NCBI RefSeq assembly: GCF_001644035.1
Contig: NZ_LUUG01000052.1
Location: forward strand, 59,486 to 123,485
DNA length: 64,000 nucleotides
Source of the DNA: Methylomonas methanica
Lineage (GTDB): Bacteria; Pseudomonadota; Gammaproteobacteria; Methylococcales; Methylomonadaceae
Reading direction: 5' to 3'
Shown: one piece after another, positions 18,533 through 27,544 of the stretch
Numbering within the stretch: the first letter of the stretch is position 1
Layout of the letters: the number at the start of each line of letters is the position of its first letter
Program-made: the position numbers and the translations under genes
The notes under the pieces: generated by a model
What the model saw: the letters and a program-made list of their open reading frames with translations, nothing else
Told to the model about the DNA's origin: nothing
Database searches by the model: none

Positions 18533-21475
18533 ATGAATCGGAAAAAAGGCTTGATCGCGGCGTTGGGGCTAATCGCGCTTTTGGCTATCTATGCCTTATT
18601 GGGTTTTTATCTGGTGCCGACGCTGGCGTTAAAAAAACTGCCGGCCTTGCTGCAGGAAGAAACCGGACAACAAGCCCGGCTGTCGGCGATTCGCTTCAAT
18701 CCATTTAACTTCACGTTGATGGTGGAAGGCTTTGCCTTGGGGCCTACAGACGCCAAAGACCTAGTGGGCTTCGAGCGTTTATTCGTCGATTTGGACGCAG
18801 TGGAATCGGCAAAGCTCGGCGGTGTGGTGTTAGATGCCATCGAGTTGCATAAGCCGCAATTCAATATCGAACGCCGCGCCGACGGCGCGTTCAACTTTGC
18901 GGATATAAAAGTCAAGCAATCAGAGCCACAGCCGGACCCAAAAGACAGTGGTGGCGATAGCTTGGCGCTGTTGGTCCATCAAATCGCGATTAAAGAAGGA
19001 CGCATTAGCTGGCAGGATGCTGTTACCGGTCAAGTGCTATCGGAAAACCTGTTACCGCTTAATTTAACACTCAACGAGTTCAGTACCCAAGCGGCAAGCA
19101 GCGCGGTCGGCGATTTGAGCATGGGTTTGGAGTCGGGCGGTAATATCGAATGGCATGGCGATTTCTCAATTGCGCCACTGGCTTCAAAGGGTCATTTGAA
19201 GTTGGAAAAGATTGGTCTGGCAAGAAGCTGGCAATTATTTTTGCAACAAATCCTGCCTGTGGAAATCGTCAACGGTCTGCTCGGCTTGCAAGTCGATTAC
19301 ACGCTTGCCGAAGCGCCGCATGGCTTGCTGACAAAAATCAGCAACGGCAACATCGACATCAAGCAGCTGGAAATCACCGAAAACAATCATGGTAAGCCTT
19401 TAGTCAGCGTGCCGGCCTTGGCGGTCAGTGGGATTAATGTCGATGTTAATCAACAGCAAGTTGAAATTAGCGCGGTATCCAGCAGCGATGCGGCGATTAG
19501 CGCATGGTTGCAAGCGGACGGTATTGTCAATTACCAGGCCTTGTTTGCCGGCGATACCTCTGCTCCAGTCGCCACTCAGCCACCGGCAACACCAGCGGTT
19601 GCGGAGGAGAGCAAGCCGTGGCTGGTTAAAGTGGATGAGTTAGCACTTAACAACTACAACATTCATTTTACCGATTTCAGTCTGCCGAAGCCGCTGGAGC
19701 TGCAACTGAGCGAGTTGAGTTGCAAATTGCAGAAATTCAGCACGCAGGACGGCGGCAAATTGCCTGTGCAATTGAGCAGCAAGTTTAATAATACCGGCGG
19801 TTTAAAAGTTGACGGCGAGATGAGTTTGCAGCCCTTTACGGGGTCTTGGGCGCTGGATATTCAGGATGTTAATCTTAAAGTGTTCCAGCCTTATCTGGAT
19901 CCATTTTTGAAACTGGAATTGGTGGATGGCGACTTTAGCGGGAAGGGCAATCTGCAATTGGCGGTTGCCGAGCAGCTGCAACTTACCTTTCAAGGTGGCG
20001 CCAATTTAGAAGGTTTGGTGACTCGGGATCAGGTCAAGAACGTGGATTTTTTGAAATGGTCCAATCTGGAGGTGTCAGGGATAGAAATCGATTTGGCGAA
20101 ACAGGATTTCAAGTTCGCCAGGGTGATGTTTGATCGTCCTTACCTGCGGTTTAATATCAAAAAGGACGGTCAAACCAATATCGACGACCTGATGGTATCG
20201 CAAACGTCTGCAAAACCAGCGCCAGCGGCCAAACCTCCCGCAAAACAGGCGGCCGACAAACCCGCCGAACCGCGTGTCAGTATCGGTAAAATCGAATTGA
20301 AAGATGGTAAATCCGATTTCTCAGACTACTCCTTGATTTTGCCGTTCGTGGCGGCCATGAACAGTCTGAACGGCGAAGTCAGCGGATTTTCCTCGGATAA
20401 AGACGCCGAGGCCAAGTTGGCTTTAAAGGGTAAGGTTTACGAGATGGCCTCGGTGGGCATCAAAGGCAAATATCAATTCGATACGGGTGATTCGGATATT
20501 GCCCTAAATTTTACCAATATGCCTTTGCCGTTGATTACGCCTTATATGGCTGAGTTTGCCGGCTACCGGATTGAAAAAGGCCAGATGGCTCTGGACTTGC
20601 GGTATACGATCAAGCAGGGGCAGTTGGCGGTGCAGAATAAATTACTCATTGATCAGCTGACACTCGGCGAGCATGTGGAAAATCCCAATGCGGTGTCCTT
20701 GCCCTTGCATTTGGCGATTGCCTTGCTGAAAGACGCCGACGGCAAAATCAATCTGGATTTTCCAATCACCGGCAGTTTGGAAGATCCGAAATTCAGTATT
20801 GGCTCCTTGCTGGCCAATGTGTTGGTCAATCTGATCTCTAAAGTGGCTCTGTCACCGTTCAAGGCGCTGGGTTGGCTATTGGATGACGATAAGGATTTTA
20901 GTGCCGTGGCTTTCGCGCCAGGTAGTGCCGAATTGGCCGTCGAAGAATCCGCTAAATTGGATCAACTTAACAAAGCCTTGCTGACCAAACCCGAGCTGAC
21001 CCTGGAAATCAAAGGGATCGCCTATGAAAACATGGATTGGCCGGCGATGCGTTTTGAAGCGGTAAAGGATGTATTGAAAAAAATGCGCTCAGGCGAGTTG
21101 CGCGACAAGGGTGAGAAAGTTCGGCACGAATACATTGAATTGTCCGACGATGACTACAAGCGTTTGCTGGCCAAGTTTTTTGGCGAAGTCTTCCCACTGG
21201 AGATGGATAGATCGTTGTTGGGCAAACCACGGATCAAGAGCAATCCGGAAGCCGATTTTTACCCGTTGGCGCAACAGAAACTGGAAGGTATTTTCCCCCC
21301 CGATCCGCAGCGTCTCAACGATCTGGCGATTGCCAGAGCCAACCATATCGCGCAGTATCTGGCCGACCCCGGCGGCATTAGTAAAGACAGGCTATATCTG
21401 CTGGCAACCGAGTTGAATCAGGCCGAAACAGCCGAAGGGATTAAATCGGTGTTATCGTTGAGCGCTTCACAGTAA
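18533..21475 (+). CDS. DUF748 family AsmA-like envelope protein
   Basis: A 980-residue protein with one N-terminal membrane helix (LIAALGLIALLAIYALLGFYL) and a long periplasmic beta-rich region typical of DUF748/AsmA-like proteins, a class linked to phospholipid transport or outer-membrane assembly. Conserved points are RFNPFNFTLMVEGFAL near residue 60, LALKGKVYEM, YMAEFAGYRIEKGQMALDLRY, and near the C-terminus FAPGSAELAVEESAKLDQL, which resembles an OmpA-like edge. A proline/alanine-rich linker lies around residue 570. ATG 18533 is preferred because GGTGA precedes it; GTG 18521 and ATG 18527 are also open. The exact role is unknown. Confidence 0.82.
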   Translation: MNRKKGLIAALGLIALLAIYALLGFYLVPTLALKKLPALLQEETGQQARLSAIRFNPFNFTLMVEGFALGPTDAKDLVGFERLFVDLDAVESAKLGGVVLDAIELHKPQFNIERRADGAFNFADIKVKQSEPQPDPKDSGGDSLALLVHQIAIKEGRISWQDAVTGQVLSENLLPLNLTLNEFSTQAASSAVGDLSMGLESGGNIEWHGDFSIAPLASKGHLKLEKIGLARSWQLFLQQILPVEIVNGLLGLQVDYTLAEAPHGLLTKISNGNIDIKQLEITENNHGKPLVSVPALAVSGINVDVNQQQVEISAVSSSDAAISAWLQADGIVNYQALFAGDTSAPVATQPPATPAVAEESKPWLVKVDELALNNYNIHFTDFSLPKPLELQLSELSCKLQKFSTQDGGKLPVQLSSKFNNTGGLKVDGEMSLQPFTGSWALDIQDVNLKVFQPYLDPFLKLELVDGDFSGKGNLQLAVAEQLQLTFQGGANLEGLVTRDQVKNVDFLKWSNLEVSGIEIDLAKQDFKFARVMFDRPYLRFNIKKDGQTNIDDLMVSQTSAKPAPAAKPPAKQAADKPAEPRVSIGKIELKDGKSDFSDYSLILPFVAAMNSLNGEVSGFSSDKDAEAKLALKGKVYEMASVGIKGKYQFDTGDSDIALNFTNMPLPLITPYMAEFAGYRIEKGQMALDLRYTIKQGQLAVQNKLLIDQLTLGEHVENPNAVSLPLHLAIALLKDADGKINLDFPITGSLEDPKFSIGSLLANVLVNLISKVALSPFKALGWLLDDDKDFSAVAFAPGSAELAVEESAKLDQLNKALLTKPELTLEIKGIAYENMDWPAMRFEAVKDVLKKMRSGELRDKGEKVRHEYIELSDDDYKRLLAKFFGEVFPLEMDRSLLGKPRIKSNPEADFYPLAQQKLEGIFPPDPQRLNDLAIARANHIAQYLADPGGISKDRLYLLATELNQAETAEGIKSVLSLSASQ

Positions 21476-21569
21476 ACGGAAGCTTACACCGTTTGTAATA
21501 TAATGACGTTTACGCAGTGATACTGGCACATCGATTTGTATTTAAGGTTTTATAAAAATGGAGATTCTA

Positions 21570-22016
21570 ATGACAACCCAGTTTTTTCGATTTATTCCGC
21601 TGTTGGCGCTAAGCCTTGGCGGACTGTTTTTCGTGTCTCCGGCAGCCGCGCAATCGTTAACATCCTGCACGATGACTTACAAACTAAGCGGCTGGTCATT
21701 CGTTTATAAGCAATACGATGGCCTTGGCAATATCAGTTGCAGTAACGGACAGCGGGCGCAAGTAGCACTGGCTTCAAAGAGCATAGGTTTTACCATCGGT
21801 AAATCGGAAATCGAGGGCACCGGGGTGTTTTCCGAAGTTAGAAATCTGAATGAAATTTACGGCAGTTTTGTGGCCTTTGAAGGGCATGCCGGCGCCACCA
21901 AGTCTATAGACGGGCAGCTACTAACCCGAGGTGAAATTTCCCTGGCACTCTCCGGCAAGGGCCGCGGTATAGACATTGGTGTGACTCTGGGCGCTTTGAC
22001 TATCTCGCCTAGATGA
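21570..22016 (+). CDS. uncharacterised exported protein
   Basis: A 148-residue protein with a clear Sec signal peptide (FIPLLALSLGGLFFVSPAAA then AQS), so it is probably periplasmic or secreted. The mature part has two cysteines (SCTMTY and ISCSNG) that could pair. I know no family name for it. ATG 21570 is preceded by GGAG at 21560-21563, which itself overlaps an earlier in-frame ATG at 21558; the later start gives the better signal peptide. Confidence 0.7.
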   Translation: MTTQFFRFIPLLALSLGGLFFVSPAAAQSLTSCTMTYKLSGWSFVYKQYDGLGNISCSNGQRAQVALASKSIGFTIGKSEIEGTGVFSEVRNLNEIYGSFVAFEGHAGATKSIDGQLLTRGEISLALSGKGRGIDIGVTLGALTISPR

Positions 22017-22088
22017 TCGGTTTTTGCGTTGCCAGTGCTCGCCGATAAGCTTCGATATTTTGCTGATTATGACAATGGTAGGTGATCT

Positions 22089-22412
22089 GTGCCGTTTATA
22101 GTCCGAGATCAGGCGGGAGCAATTGTGCAACTGCGCGACAGCGGCGACGAGTGGCTCGATGTCGACCACCCGGAAGTGATGGTATTTTTACAGCAGCTCT
22201 CTAACGATAAGGCCATGCAAGCCTTGTCGGCCACCGATAACGATATGGTCAGGGTGATAGACGACTTGGTCGATTTACTGGTGGCCAATCAGGTATTGAT
22301 TTTTACCGAGCTTCCCGAGCGCGTGCAAAGCAAGTTATTGGCAAGGAAACAACTCAGAAAGGATGTGAATGCCTTGCAAAATTTGATGATAGACGACGAA
22401 GGGTTGTTCTAG
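22089..22412 (+). CDS. small acidic conserved protein
   Basis: A 107-residue acidic protein, start GTG 22089. Proteins of this form are sometimes annotated as tryptophan synthase beta subunit-like, but no enzyme motif is visible and I do not accept that function. The central part (MVRVIDDLVDLLVANQVLIFTELPE) is probably helical, followed by a basic KLLARKQLRKDV segment and an acidic tail. No signal peptide or membrane segment is present, so it is probably cytoplasmic. Confidence 0.6.
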   Translation: MPFIVRDQAGAIVQLRDSGDEWLDVDHPEVMVFLQQLSNDKAMQALSATDNDMVRVIDDLVDLLVANQVLIFTELPERVQSKLLARKQLRKDVNALQNLMIDDEGLF

Positions 22413-22522
22413 GCGATGGCTGATGGCGTAGCAACGCAGAATGCTGTTGGTTTTGTCGCCTATTGGGATGTCATGCCGAATAGGGAGGGCTTCGCAGTAC
22501 TTTCATCAATAATGGATTCTTT

Positions 22523-24115
22523 GTGAAAAACTCTTTTTTTCTGGTTATCCCCCAGCAAAAAAATGATCCTCAATTATCGGCGTCGTTTACAGACGATGCG
22601 CTACGGCAATGGATTGCCGAACTGCCGACAGCCAATCCCGGTCTGGCTGCCCGCTTGTTTTATGAGTTGCTGGGAGAATTGATTTCGGTGGAAATGCCGG
22701 CGGCAAAACGCCTGCATGCCTTGGAGTTACTCAGAGACAGTTTTTACTTGATCGACGATTATCTGCGCTCGCGACTGATCAAATTCGGTTTCCCGAAGGG
22801 TGAAAGCGAAAAAAAAATATTCGGCTTGGCCTGCGCAATCGAAAGACAATTTACCATCGGCTATTGGAGCGTGGTGAAGGATTTGACCCGCCGCGAAATC
22901 GGCTGGTTGCAGGGTAAGTCCACCGCGTTGGCGATACAGCGGACTATCCGGGGCTTGAGCCGCATAGTGATAAGTCACTACATGATGAGCTATCCGGTGC
23001 CGGATTGGATCTGGATCGATTTGCATTCGTTGTATAAACTCGCCGTGAAGCTGGATAAGGCTGGCTCCAAGGTGGCCGACCAGGGCGGTATATTCAGTAA
23101 ACTATCGTCAGTCGAAGACAGCTATAAACAAATATTGCTGCTGAGTTTGGCCTACCCATCCGGCTTGATGCAGAAAGAGTTTCAATTGGTGTATGAGTTT
23201 TTGGAGAAAATCAGCGATTTTCTGCAAATCGAAACCAAACCGGTCGCCGAGCAAGCCGTGCAATGCGCGATTTTAATGGACGAAGACTTGCCGCCGGCTT
23301 TTTTGCTGAACACGACGCCAACGGATCGCAGGTCGGATTCGGCCATGCTTTACCTGAATCTGACCAAGCTGGGTAAAGTAATCAAGCAGGCAGACAAGCT
23401 GTGCAGCAAGGAGGAAGCGCGCTTTAGTTCACTTGAGATCGATAAAAATAATCATCAAAAGCTATCGGCGGAACTGTTCGACTATCTGATGCAGCGCTGG
23501 CAAGGTAGGGAGCCGCAAGGGACGGTATATTTTGCCGATCGGCTGGATAGATATGTGGCTATTGGTTTGGAAACGACCTATGATCTATTGGAAACCGGTA
23601 GACCGGGTTTGGAAACCAGCCTGGAAATACGTGCCGAGACTGACTCCGAGCGCGCCTTGTCCTGTCATTTCCACAAGGAAGGCGTGCTGTCCATCGGCAG
23701 CTTGGTTAGTTTCCGCAAGATAGACGCGATGCCGCAACAACGTTCGCTCGGCGTGGTCTGCAAAATACTGCTCCCCAAGCAGGATTCCAAGCTGATATTC
23801 GAGGTGATGGTAATCGCCGCACAAGCCTTCCCGGTTGCTTATCAGGCGCTGGAGGCGGATACCGACGCGGAGCGCAAGAAAGCCTTAATTTACGGCACAA
23901 GAGATAACGAAGGCGAAAAAAGCTTTATCATCATGGATTCTTTTCGCTTGAAAGACGGCGATTTATTGCGAATGTTTATGGGGCATGAAAATTTTCCCAT
24001 CATCTTGAACGGCCGCAGAAATATCGGCTTGGGCTACTGGCAGTTCGAGTGCCGGCGCATTCTGGACGACGTAATTCCCACCCAGAATAAGAAGAAAGGC
24101 TATGATTTTATATAA
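22523..24115 (+). CDS. uncharacterised 530-residue protein upstream of rnr
   Basis: A soluble protein of 530 residues with start GTG 22523; no family is recognised. The N-terminal 300 residues look mostly helical (LLRDSFYLIDDYLRSRLIKFG, SRIVISHYMMSYPVPDWIWID). The last 200 residues look more like beta structure (GTVYFADRLDRYVAIGLETTYD, KEGVLSIGSLVSFRK, RNIGLGYWQFECRRI). No signal peptide or membrane helix is seen. The layout of a helical part and a small beta-barrel-like end is reminiscent of PilZ-type effectors, but the RxxxR and D/NxSxxG motifs are not evident, so this is only a thought. Confidence 0.68.
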   Translation: MKNSFFLVIPQQKNDPQLSASFTDDALRQWIAELPTANPGLAARLFYELLGELISVEMPAAKRLHALELLRDSFYLIDDYLRSRLIKFGFPKGESEKKIFGLACAIERQFTIGYWSVVKDLTRREIGWLQGKSTALAIQRTIRGLSRIVISHYMMSYPVPDWIWIDLHSLYKLAVKLDKAGSKVADQGGIFSKLSSVEDSYKQILLLSLAYPSGLMQKEFQLVYEFLEKISDFLQIETKPVAEQAVQCAILMDEDLPPAFLLNTTPTDRRSDSAMLYLNLTKLGKVIKQADKLCSKEEARFSSLEIDKNNHQKLSAELFDYLMQRWQGREPQGTVYFADRLDRYVAIGLETTYDLLETGRPGLETSLEIRAETDSERALSCHFHKEGVLSIGSLVSFRKIDAMPQQRSLGVVCKILLPKQDSKLIFEVMVIAAQAFPVAYQALEADTDAERKKALIYGTRDNEGEKSFIIMDSFRLKDGDLLRMFMGHENFPIILNGRRNIGLGYWQFECRRILDDVIPTQNKKKGYDFI

Positions 24116-24177
24116 CAAAGACGATTGCCGGCCGGTTCCGAGAGGGCATTGGCGGCAGAACCCAGCAAACAGATTCA

Positions 24178-26502
24178 ATGACATCAAATACCGATCAGAC
24201 TTCTGATTTTAACGCACTCGTCGATCCGCACGCCCAGCGTGAGGCCGAAAAATACGAGAACCCCATCCCCAGCCGCGAGCTGATTCTCCAGCTTATTCAA
24301 GAAGCCGGCAAGCCGTTACGCCGCCAACAAATCGCCCAACAATTTTCCCTGGAAACGCCCGATGCCTTGGAGGCTTTGCGCCGCAGGCTGCGAGCGATGG
24401 AGCGCGACGGTCAGCTAAGTTTTAACAGCCGGCAAAAATATAGTCTGGGCTCCGGGGATAACACCATCGCCGGACGGGTGCTGGGGCATCCGGAAGGCTT
24501 CGGTTTCTTGAAACCCGACGACGGTAGCGAAGACCTGTTTTTGTCGCCGCGCGAAATGAAGCCGTTGATGCCCAATGATCGAGTGGTCGTTCGTGTGGCC
24601 GGCATTGATAGACGCGGCCGCCGCGAGGCGGCGGTGATCGAAATCAGCGAACGCAATACGCATCAAGTGGTCGGCCGGTTTTTTACCGAAGGCCGCGTGG
24701 CGTATGTGGTGCCGGATAACAAAAAAATTGCCCACGAAGTGTTGATTGCCAAGGAAGACGTTGGTCATGCCAAGCAAGGTCAGATCGTGGTGGCCGAAAT
24801 CATTCAGCAACCTAGCCAGCATTGCCAGCCCTTGGGCCGCATCACCGAAGTGCTGGGTGCGCATATGGCGCCGGGCATGGAAATCGAAATGGCGATTCGC
24901 TCGCACGATTTACCCAATCAGTGGCCGGATCAGTTGCTGGAAGAAATCAAGGCACTAACCCCGCAAGTGCCCGAGTCCGCCAAGCAGGGTAGGGAAGATA
25001 TTCGCAAACTGCCTTTGGTAACCATAGACGGTGAAGATGCCCGCGATTTTGACGATGCCGTCTACGCGCAGAAAACCCCGAAAGGCTGGAAACTGCTGGT
25101 GGCGATTGCCGACGTCTCGCATTATGTCAAAGTGGATACCACTTTGGATGCCGAAGCCAAAAATCGCAGTACCTCGGTGTATTTTCCGGAAAAAGTGATT
25201 CCGATGCTGCCGGAGATACTCTCCAATGGCTTGTGTTCCTTGAACCCGGACGTGGATCGCTTATGCATGGTCTGCGAGTTGCTGATCAACGAAGATGGGA
25301 ATGTCCTGCGTTCGCGGTTTTTTGAAGCAGTGATGCGCTCTCATGCGCGTTTGACCTATACCGACGTAGCAAAAATGCTGGTGGACGGTGATCAGAAACT
25401 GGCGAAAAAACACGCTGCTTTGTTGCCGCATCTCCAGACCTTATACGGCTTGTATAAAGTCATGCGCAATCAGCGCGAGTTGCGCGGGGCGATGGATTTC
25501 GATACTCAGGAGACCAAGATCGTCTTCGGGCCGGAACGCAAAATCTATGAAATAGTACCGCTGCAACGCAACGATGCCCATAAGTTGATCGAAGAATTTA
25601 TGATCACCGCCAACACAGCTGCGGCGCGGTTTCTGAACAAGAAAAAAATGCCGCGCCTACTACGGATTCACGATGGCCCCGGCCCGGAAAAATTGCTGGC
25701 GCTGAAAACCTTTCTCGGCGAACTGGGCTTGTTTCTGGGCGGTAAGGCTCAACCTACGCCATTGGATTACATGCATCTGCTGGAGTCGGTAAAGGAGCGT
25801 CCCGACGCGCATTTGATTCAGACCATTTTGCTGCGTTCCATGTCGCAAGCGGTTTATAGTCCGGAAACCAAAGGCCATTTCGGTTTGGCGCTGGATGCCT
25901 ACGCGCATTTCACCTCGCCGATCCGCCGCTACCCGGATTTGCTGGTGCATCGGGCGATTCGCCATTGTCTGGCCGGCAAATCGGTGGATAGCTTTCATTA
26001 CACGCATCCCGATATGGTGTTGCTGGGCGAACATTGTTCGGCGAACGAGCGCCGCGCCGACGACGCCACCCGCGACGTGGTGAGCTGGCTGAAATGCGAA
26101 TACATGATGGACAAGATCGGCGAAGAGTTCGAGGGTGTGATTTCCGCCGTCACCGGTTTCGGGTTTTTCGTCGAATTGCAGTCGATTTATGTGGAAGGCT
26201 TGGTGCACATTGCCTCTTTGGTGCAGGATTATTTTGCCTTCGACGCCAGCAAGCATCAGTTATTCGGCGAACGCACCGGCGTGCGTTACCGCTTGGGCGA
26301 CATGGTGAAAATTCGAGTGGTGCGGGTTAATCTGGACGATAAGAAAATCGATTTTGAATTGATACAATCAGGCAAGAAAATCGCCAAAACCAAGTCTTCG
26401 TCAAGTCGCAAAAAAACCGAAGCTGGCGCTAAAGCCCCCAAGTCGGACAAAGATAAAAAAGCCCCAAACAAGCCAAAAGCTAAAAGACGCCGTCGCTCAT
26501 GA
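24178..26502 (+). CDS. rnr: ribonuclease R
   Basis: A 3'-to-5' exoribonuclease that degrades structured RNA. Its 774 residues show the full domain order: an N-terminal winged-helix segment (LRRQQIAQQF), cold-shock domains (GHPEGFGFLKPDDG), the RNB catalytic domain with IDGEDARDFDDAVYA holding the metal-binding aspartates, AYAHFTSPIRRYPDLLVHRAI, the S1 domain (GVISAVTGFGFFVELQ) and a lysine-rich tail. Length is in the usual range (E. coli 813). Its stop overlaps the ATG of rlmB by four bases, the common rnr-rlmB arrangement. Confidence 0.95.
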   Translation: MTSNTDQTSDFNALVDPHAQREAEKYENPIPSRELILQLIQEAGKPLRRQQIAQQFSLETPDALEALRRRLRAMERDGQLSFNSRQKYSLGSGDNTIAGRVLGHPEGFGFLKPDDGSEDLFLSPREMKPLMPNDRVVVRVAGIDRRGRREAAVIEISERNTHQVVGRFFTEGRVAYVVPDNKKIAHEVLIAKEDVGHAKQGQIVVAEIIQQPSQHCQPLGRITEVLGAHMAPGMEIEMAIRSHDLPNQWPDQLLEEIKALTPQVPESAKQGREDIRKLPLVTIDGEDARDFDDAVYAQKTPKGWKLLVAIADVSHYVKVDTTLDAEAKNRSTSVYFPEKVIPMLPEILSNGLCSLNPDVDRLCMVCELLINEDGNVLRSRFFEAVMRSHARLTYTDVAKMLVDGDQKLAKKHAALLPHLQTLYGLYKVMRNQRELRGAMDFDTQETKIVFGPERKIYEIVPLQRNDAHKLIEEFMITANTAAARFLNKKKMPRLLRIHDGPGPEKLLALKTFLGELGLFLGGKAQPTPLDYMHLLESVKERPDAHLIQTILLRSMSQAVYSPETKGHFGLALDAYAHFTSPIRRYPDLLVHRAIRHCLAGKSVDSFHYTHPDMVLLGEHCSANERRADDATRDVVSWLKCEYMMDKIGEEFEGVISAVTGFGFFVELQSIYVEGLVHIASLVQDYFAFDASKHQLFGERTGVRYRLGDMVKIRVVRVNLDDKKIDFELIQSGKKIAKTKSSSSRKKTEAGAKAPKSDKDKKAPNKPKAKRRRRS

Positions 26503-27242
26503 ATTTAACCCAATTGTTCGGCATTCACGCGGTGCAGGCCGCGTTGGATTATTCACCGCAAAAAATCCGCCGAGCCTGGATAGATAGTCAAAGGCAGGAT
26601 GTGCGTCTGAAGCAAGTGATAGACGATCTAATCAAGCTTGGCATCAATCCGGAAAAAACCGAGCGCAAAAAGCTCGAAAAGATGGCCGACGGCAAAAATC
26701 ACCAAGGCATCGTCGTGGCCGTGGAATTGCCGGCGATGCGCAGCGAAGACCAACTCAAGCACGATGTCGAAGTGCTAACCAATACGCCGTTTTATCTGGT
26801 GCTGGATCAAGTGCAAGATCCGCATAATCTCGGCGCTTGTCTGCGCACTGCCGACGCTGTGGGCGCCCATGGTGTGATTGTGACGAAGGACAATGCCGTC
26901 GGTATTACGCCAACGGTTTGCAAAGTAGCCAGTGGCGCGGCGGAAACGGTGCCGGTTTATCAAGTCACCAATCTGGCCAGAGTCCTACGCTGGTTGAAAG
27001 AGCAGAATATCTGGATCATGGGCGCGGCCGGCGAAGCTGAACAAACCGTGTTTCAGATGAAGCTGGATATGCCCTTGGCGGTGGTGATGGGCACGGAAGG
27101 TACCGGCATGCGCCATTTGACCCGTCAGCATTGCGATTTTCTGGTGAAAATCCCGATGGCCGGGCAGGTGGAAAGCCTGAACGTATCGGTGGCGGCTGGG
27201 GTATTGTTGTACGAAGTGTTTCGGCAGAAGCTGCTTGCTTAA
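26499..27242 (+). CDS. rlmB: 23S rRNA (guanosine-2251 2'-O)-methyltransferase
   Basis: A SpoU/TrmH-family enzyme of 247 residues that methylates G2251 of 23S rRNA. The N-terminal substrate-binding domain (FGIHAVQAALDY) is followed by the SPOUT knot: LDQVQDPHNLGACLRTADAVG, VMGTEGTGMRHL and KIPMAGQVESLNVSVAAGV, all conserved. It overlaps rnr by four bases (ATGA) and is followed five bases later by a cytochrome gene. Confidence 0.95.
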   Translation: MNLTQLFGIHAVQAALDYSPQKIRRAWIDSQRQDVRLKQVIDDLIKLGINPEKTERKKLEKMADGKNHQGIVVAVELPAMRSEDQLKHDVEVLTNTPFYLVLDQVQDPHNLGACLRTADAVGAHGVIVTKDNAVGITPTVCKVASGAAETVPVYQVTNLARVLRWLKEQNIWIMGAAGEAEQTVFQMKLDMPLAVVMGTEGTGMRHLTRQHCDFLVKIPMAGQVESLNVSVAAGVLLYEVFRQKLLA

Positions 27243-27247
27243 ACTGC

Positions 27248-27544
27248 ATGAAGCGAATTTGCTATGTCGCGGTGGCTCTGGTTGCTAGTACGTTAAACGC
27301 TATTGCTCATGCCGAAATCGATGCACGAGCGATTGCTTTTAATTGCCGGAATTGTCACACCGAGTCGAGCTTGGATTCCAAAAGCTCAATCCCGTCGCTA
27401 AAAGATTTATCCGCACAACGGATCCGGCAAGCCTTGCTGGATTTTAAATACGACAAAAAACCCGCCACATTGATGCCTCGTCTGGCTAAAGGTTATAGCG
27501 ACGCGGAACTGGCAGCGGTTGCGGAATATTTGAGTCGCAATTGA
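27248..27544 (+). CDS. monohaem c-type cytochrome, FccA-like
   Basis: A small exported cytochrome of 98 residues with a Sec signal peptide (ICYVAVALVASTLNAIAHA), a single haem c site CRNCH near residue 36 and a distal methionine candidate in PATLMPRLAKGYSD. Because its stop overlaps the start of an FccB-like flavoprotein gene (TGATG), it is probably the haem subunit of that enzyme, taking electrons from the flavin in the periplasm. Identification as the sulfide dehydrogenase subunit depends on that neighbour. Confidence 0.82.
   Translation: MKRICYVAVALVASTLNAIAHAEIDARAIAFNCRNCHTESSLDSKSSIPSLKDLSAQRIRQALLDFKYDKKPATLMPRLAKGYSDAELAAVAEYLSRN

Noticed and set aside
22089..22412. Annotation as tryptophan synthase beta subunit
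   Set aside because: At 107 residues with no PLP-binding site it cannot be that enzyme; the label seems to be inherited from automatic annotation.
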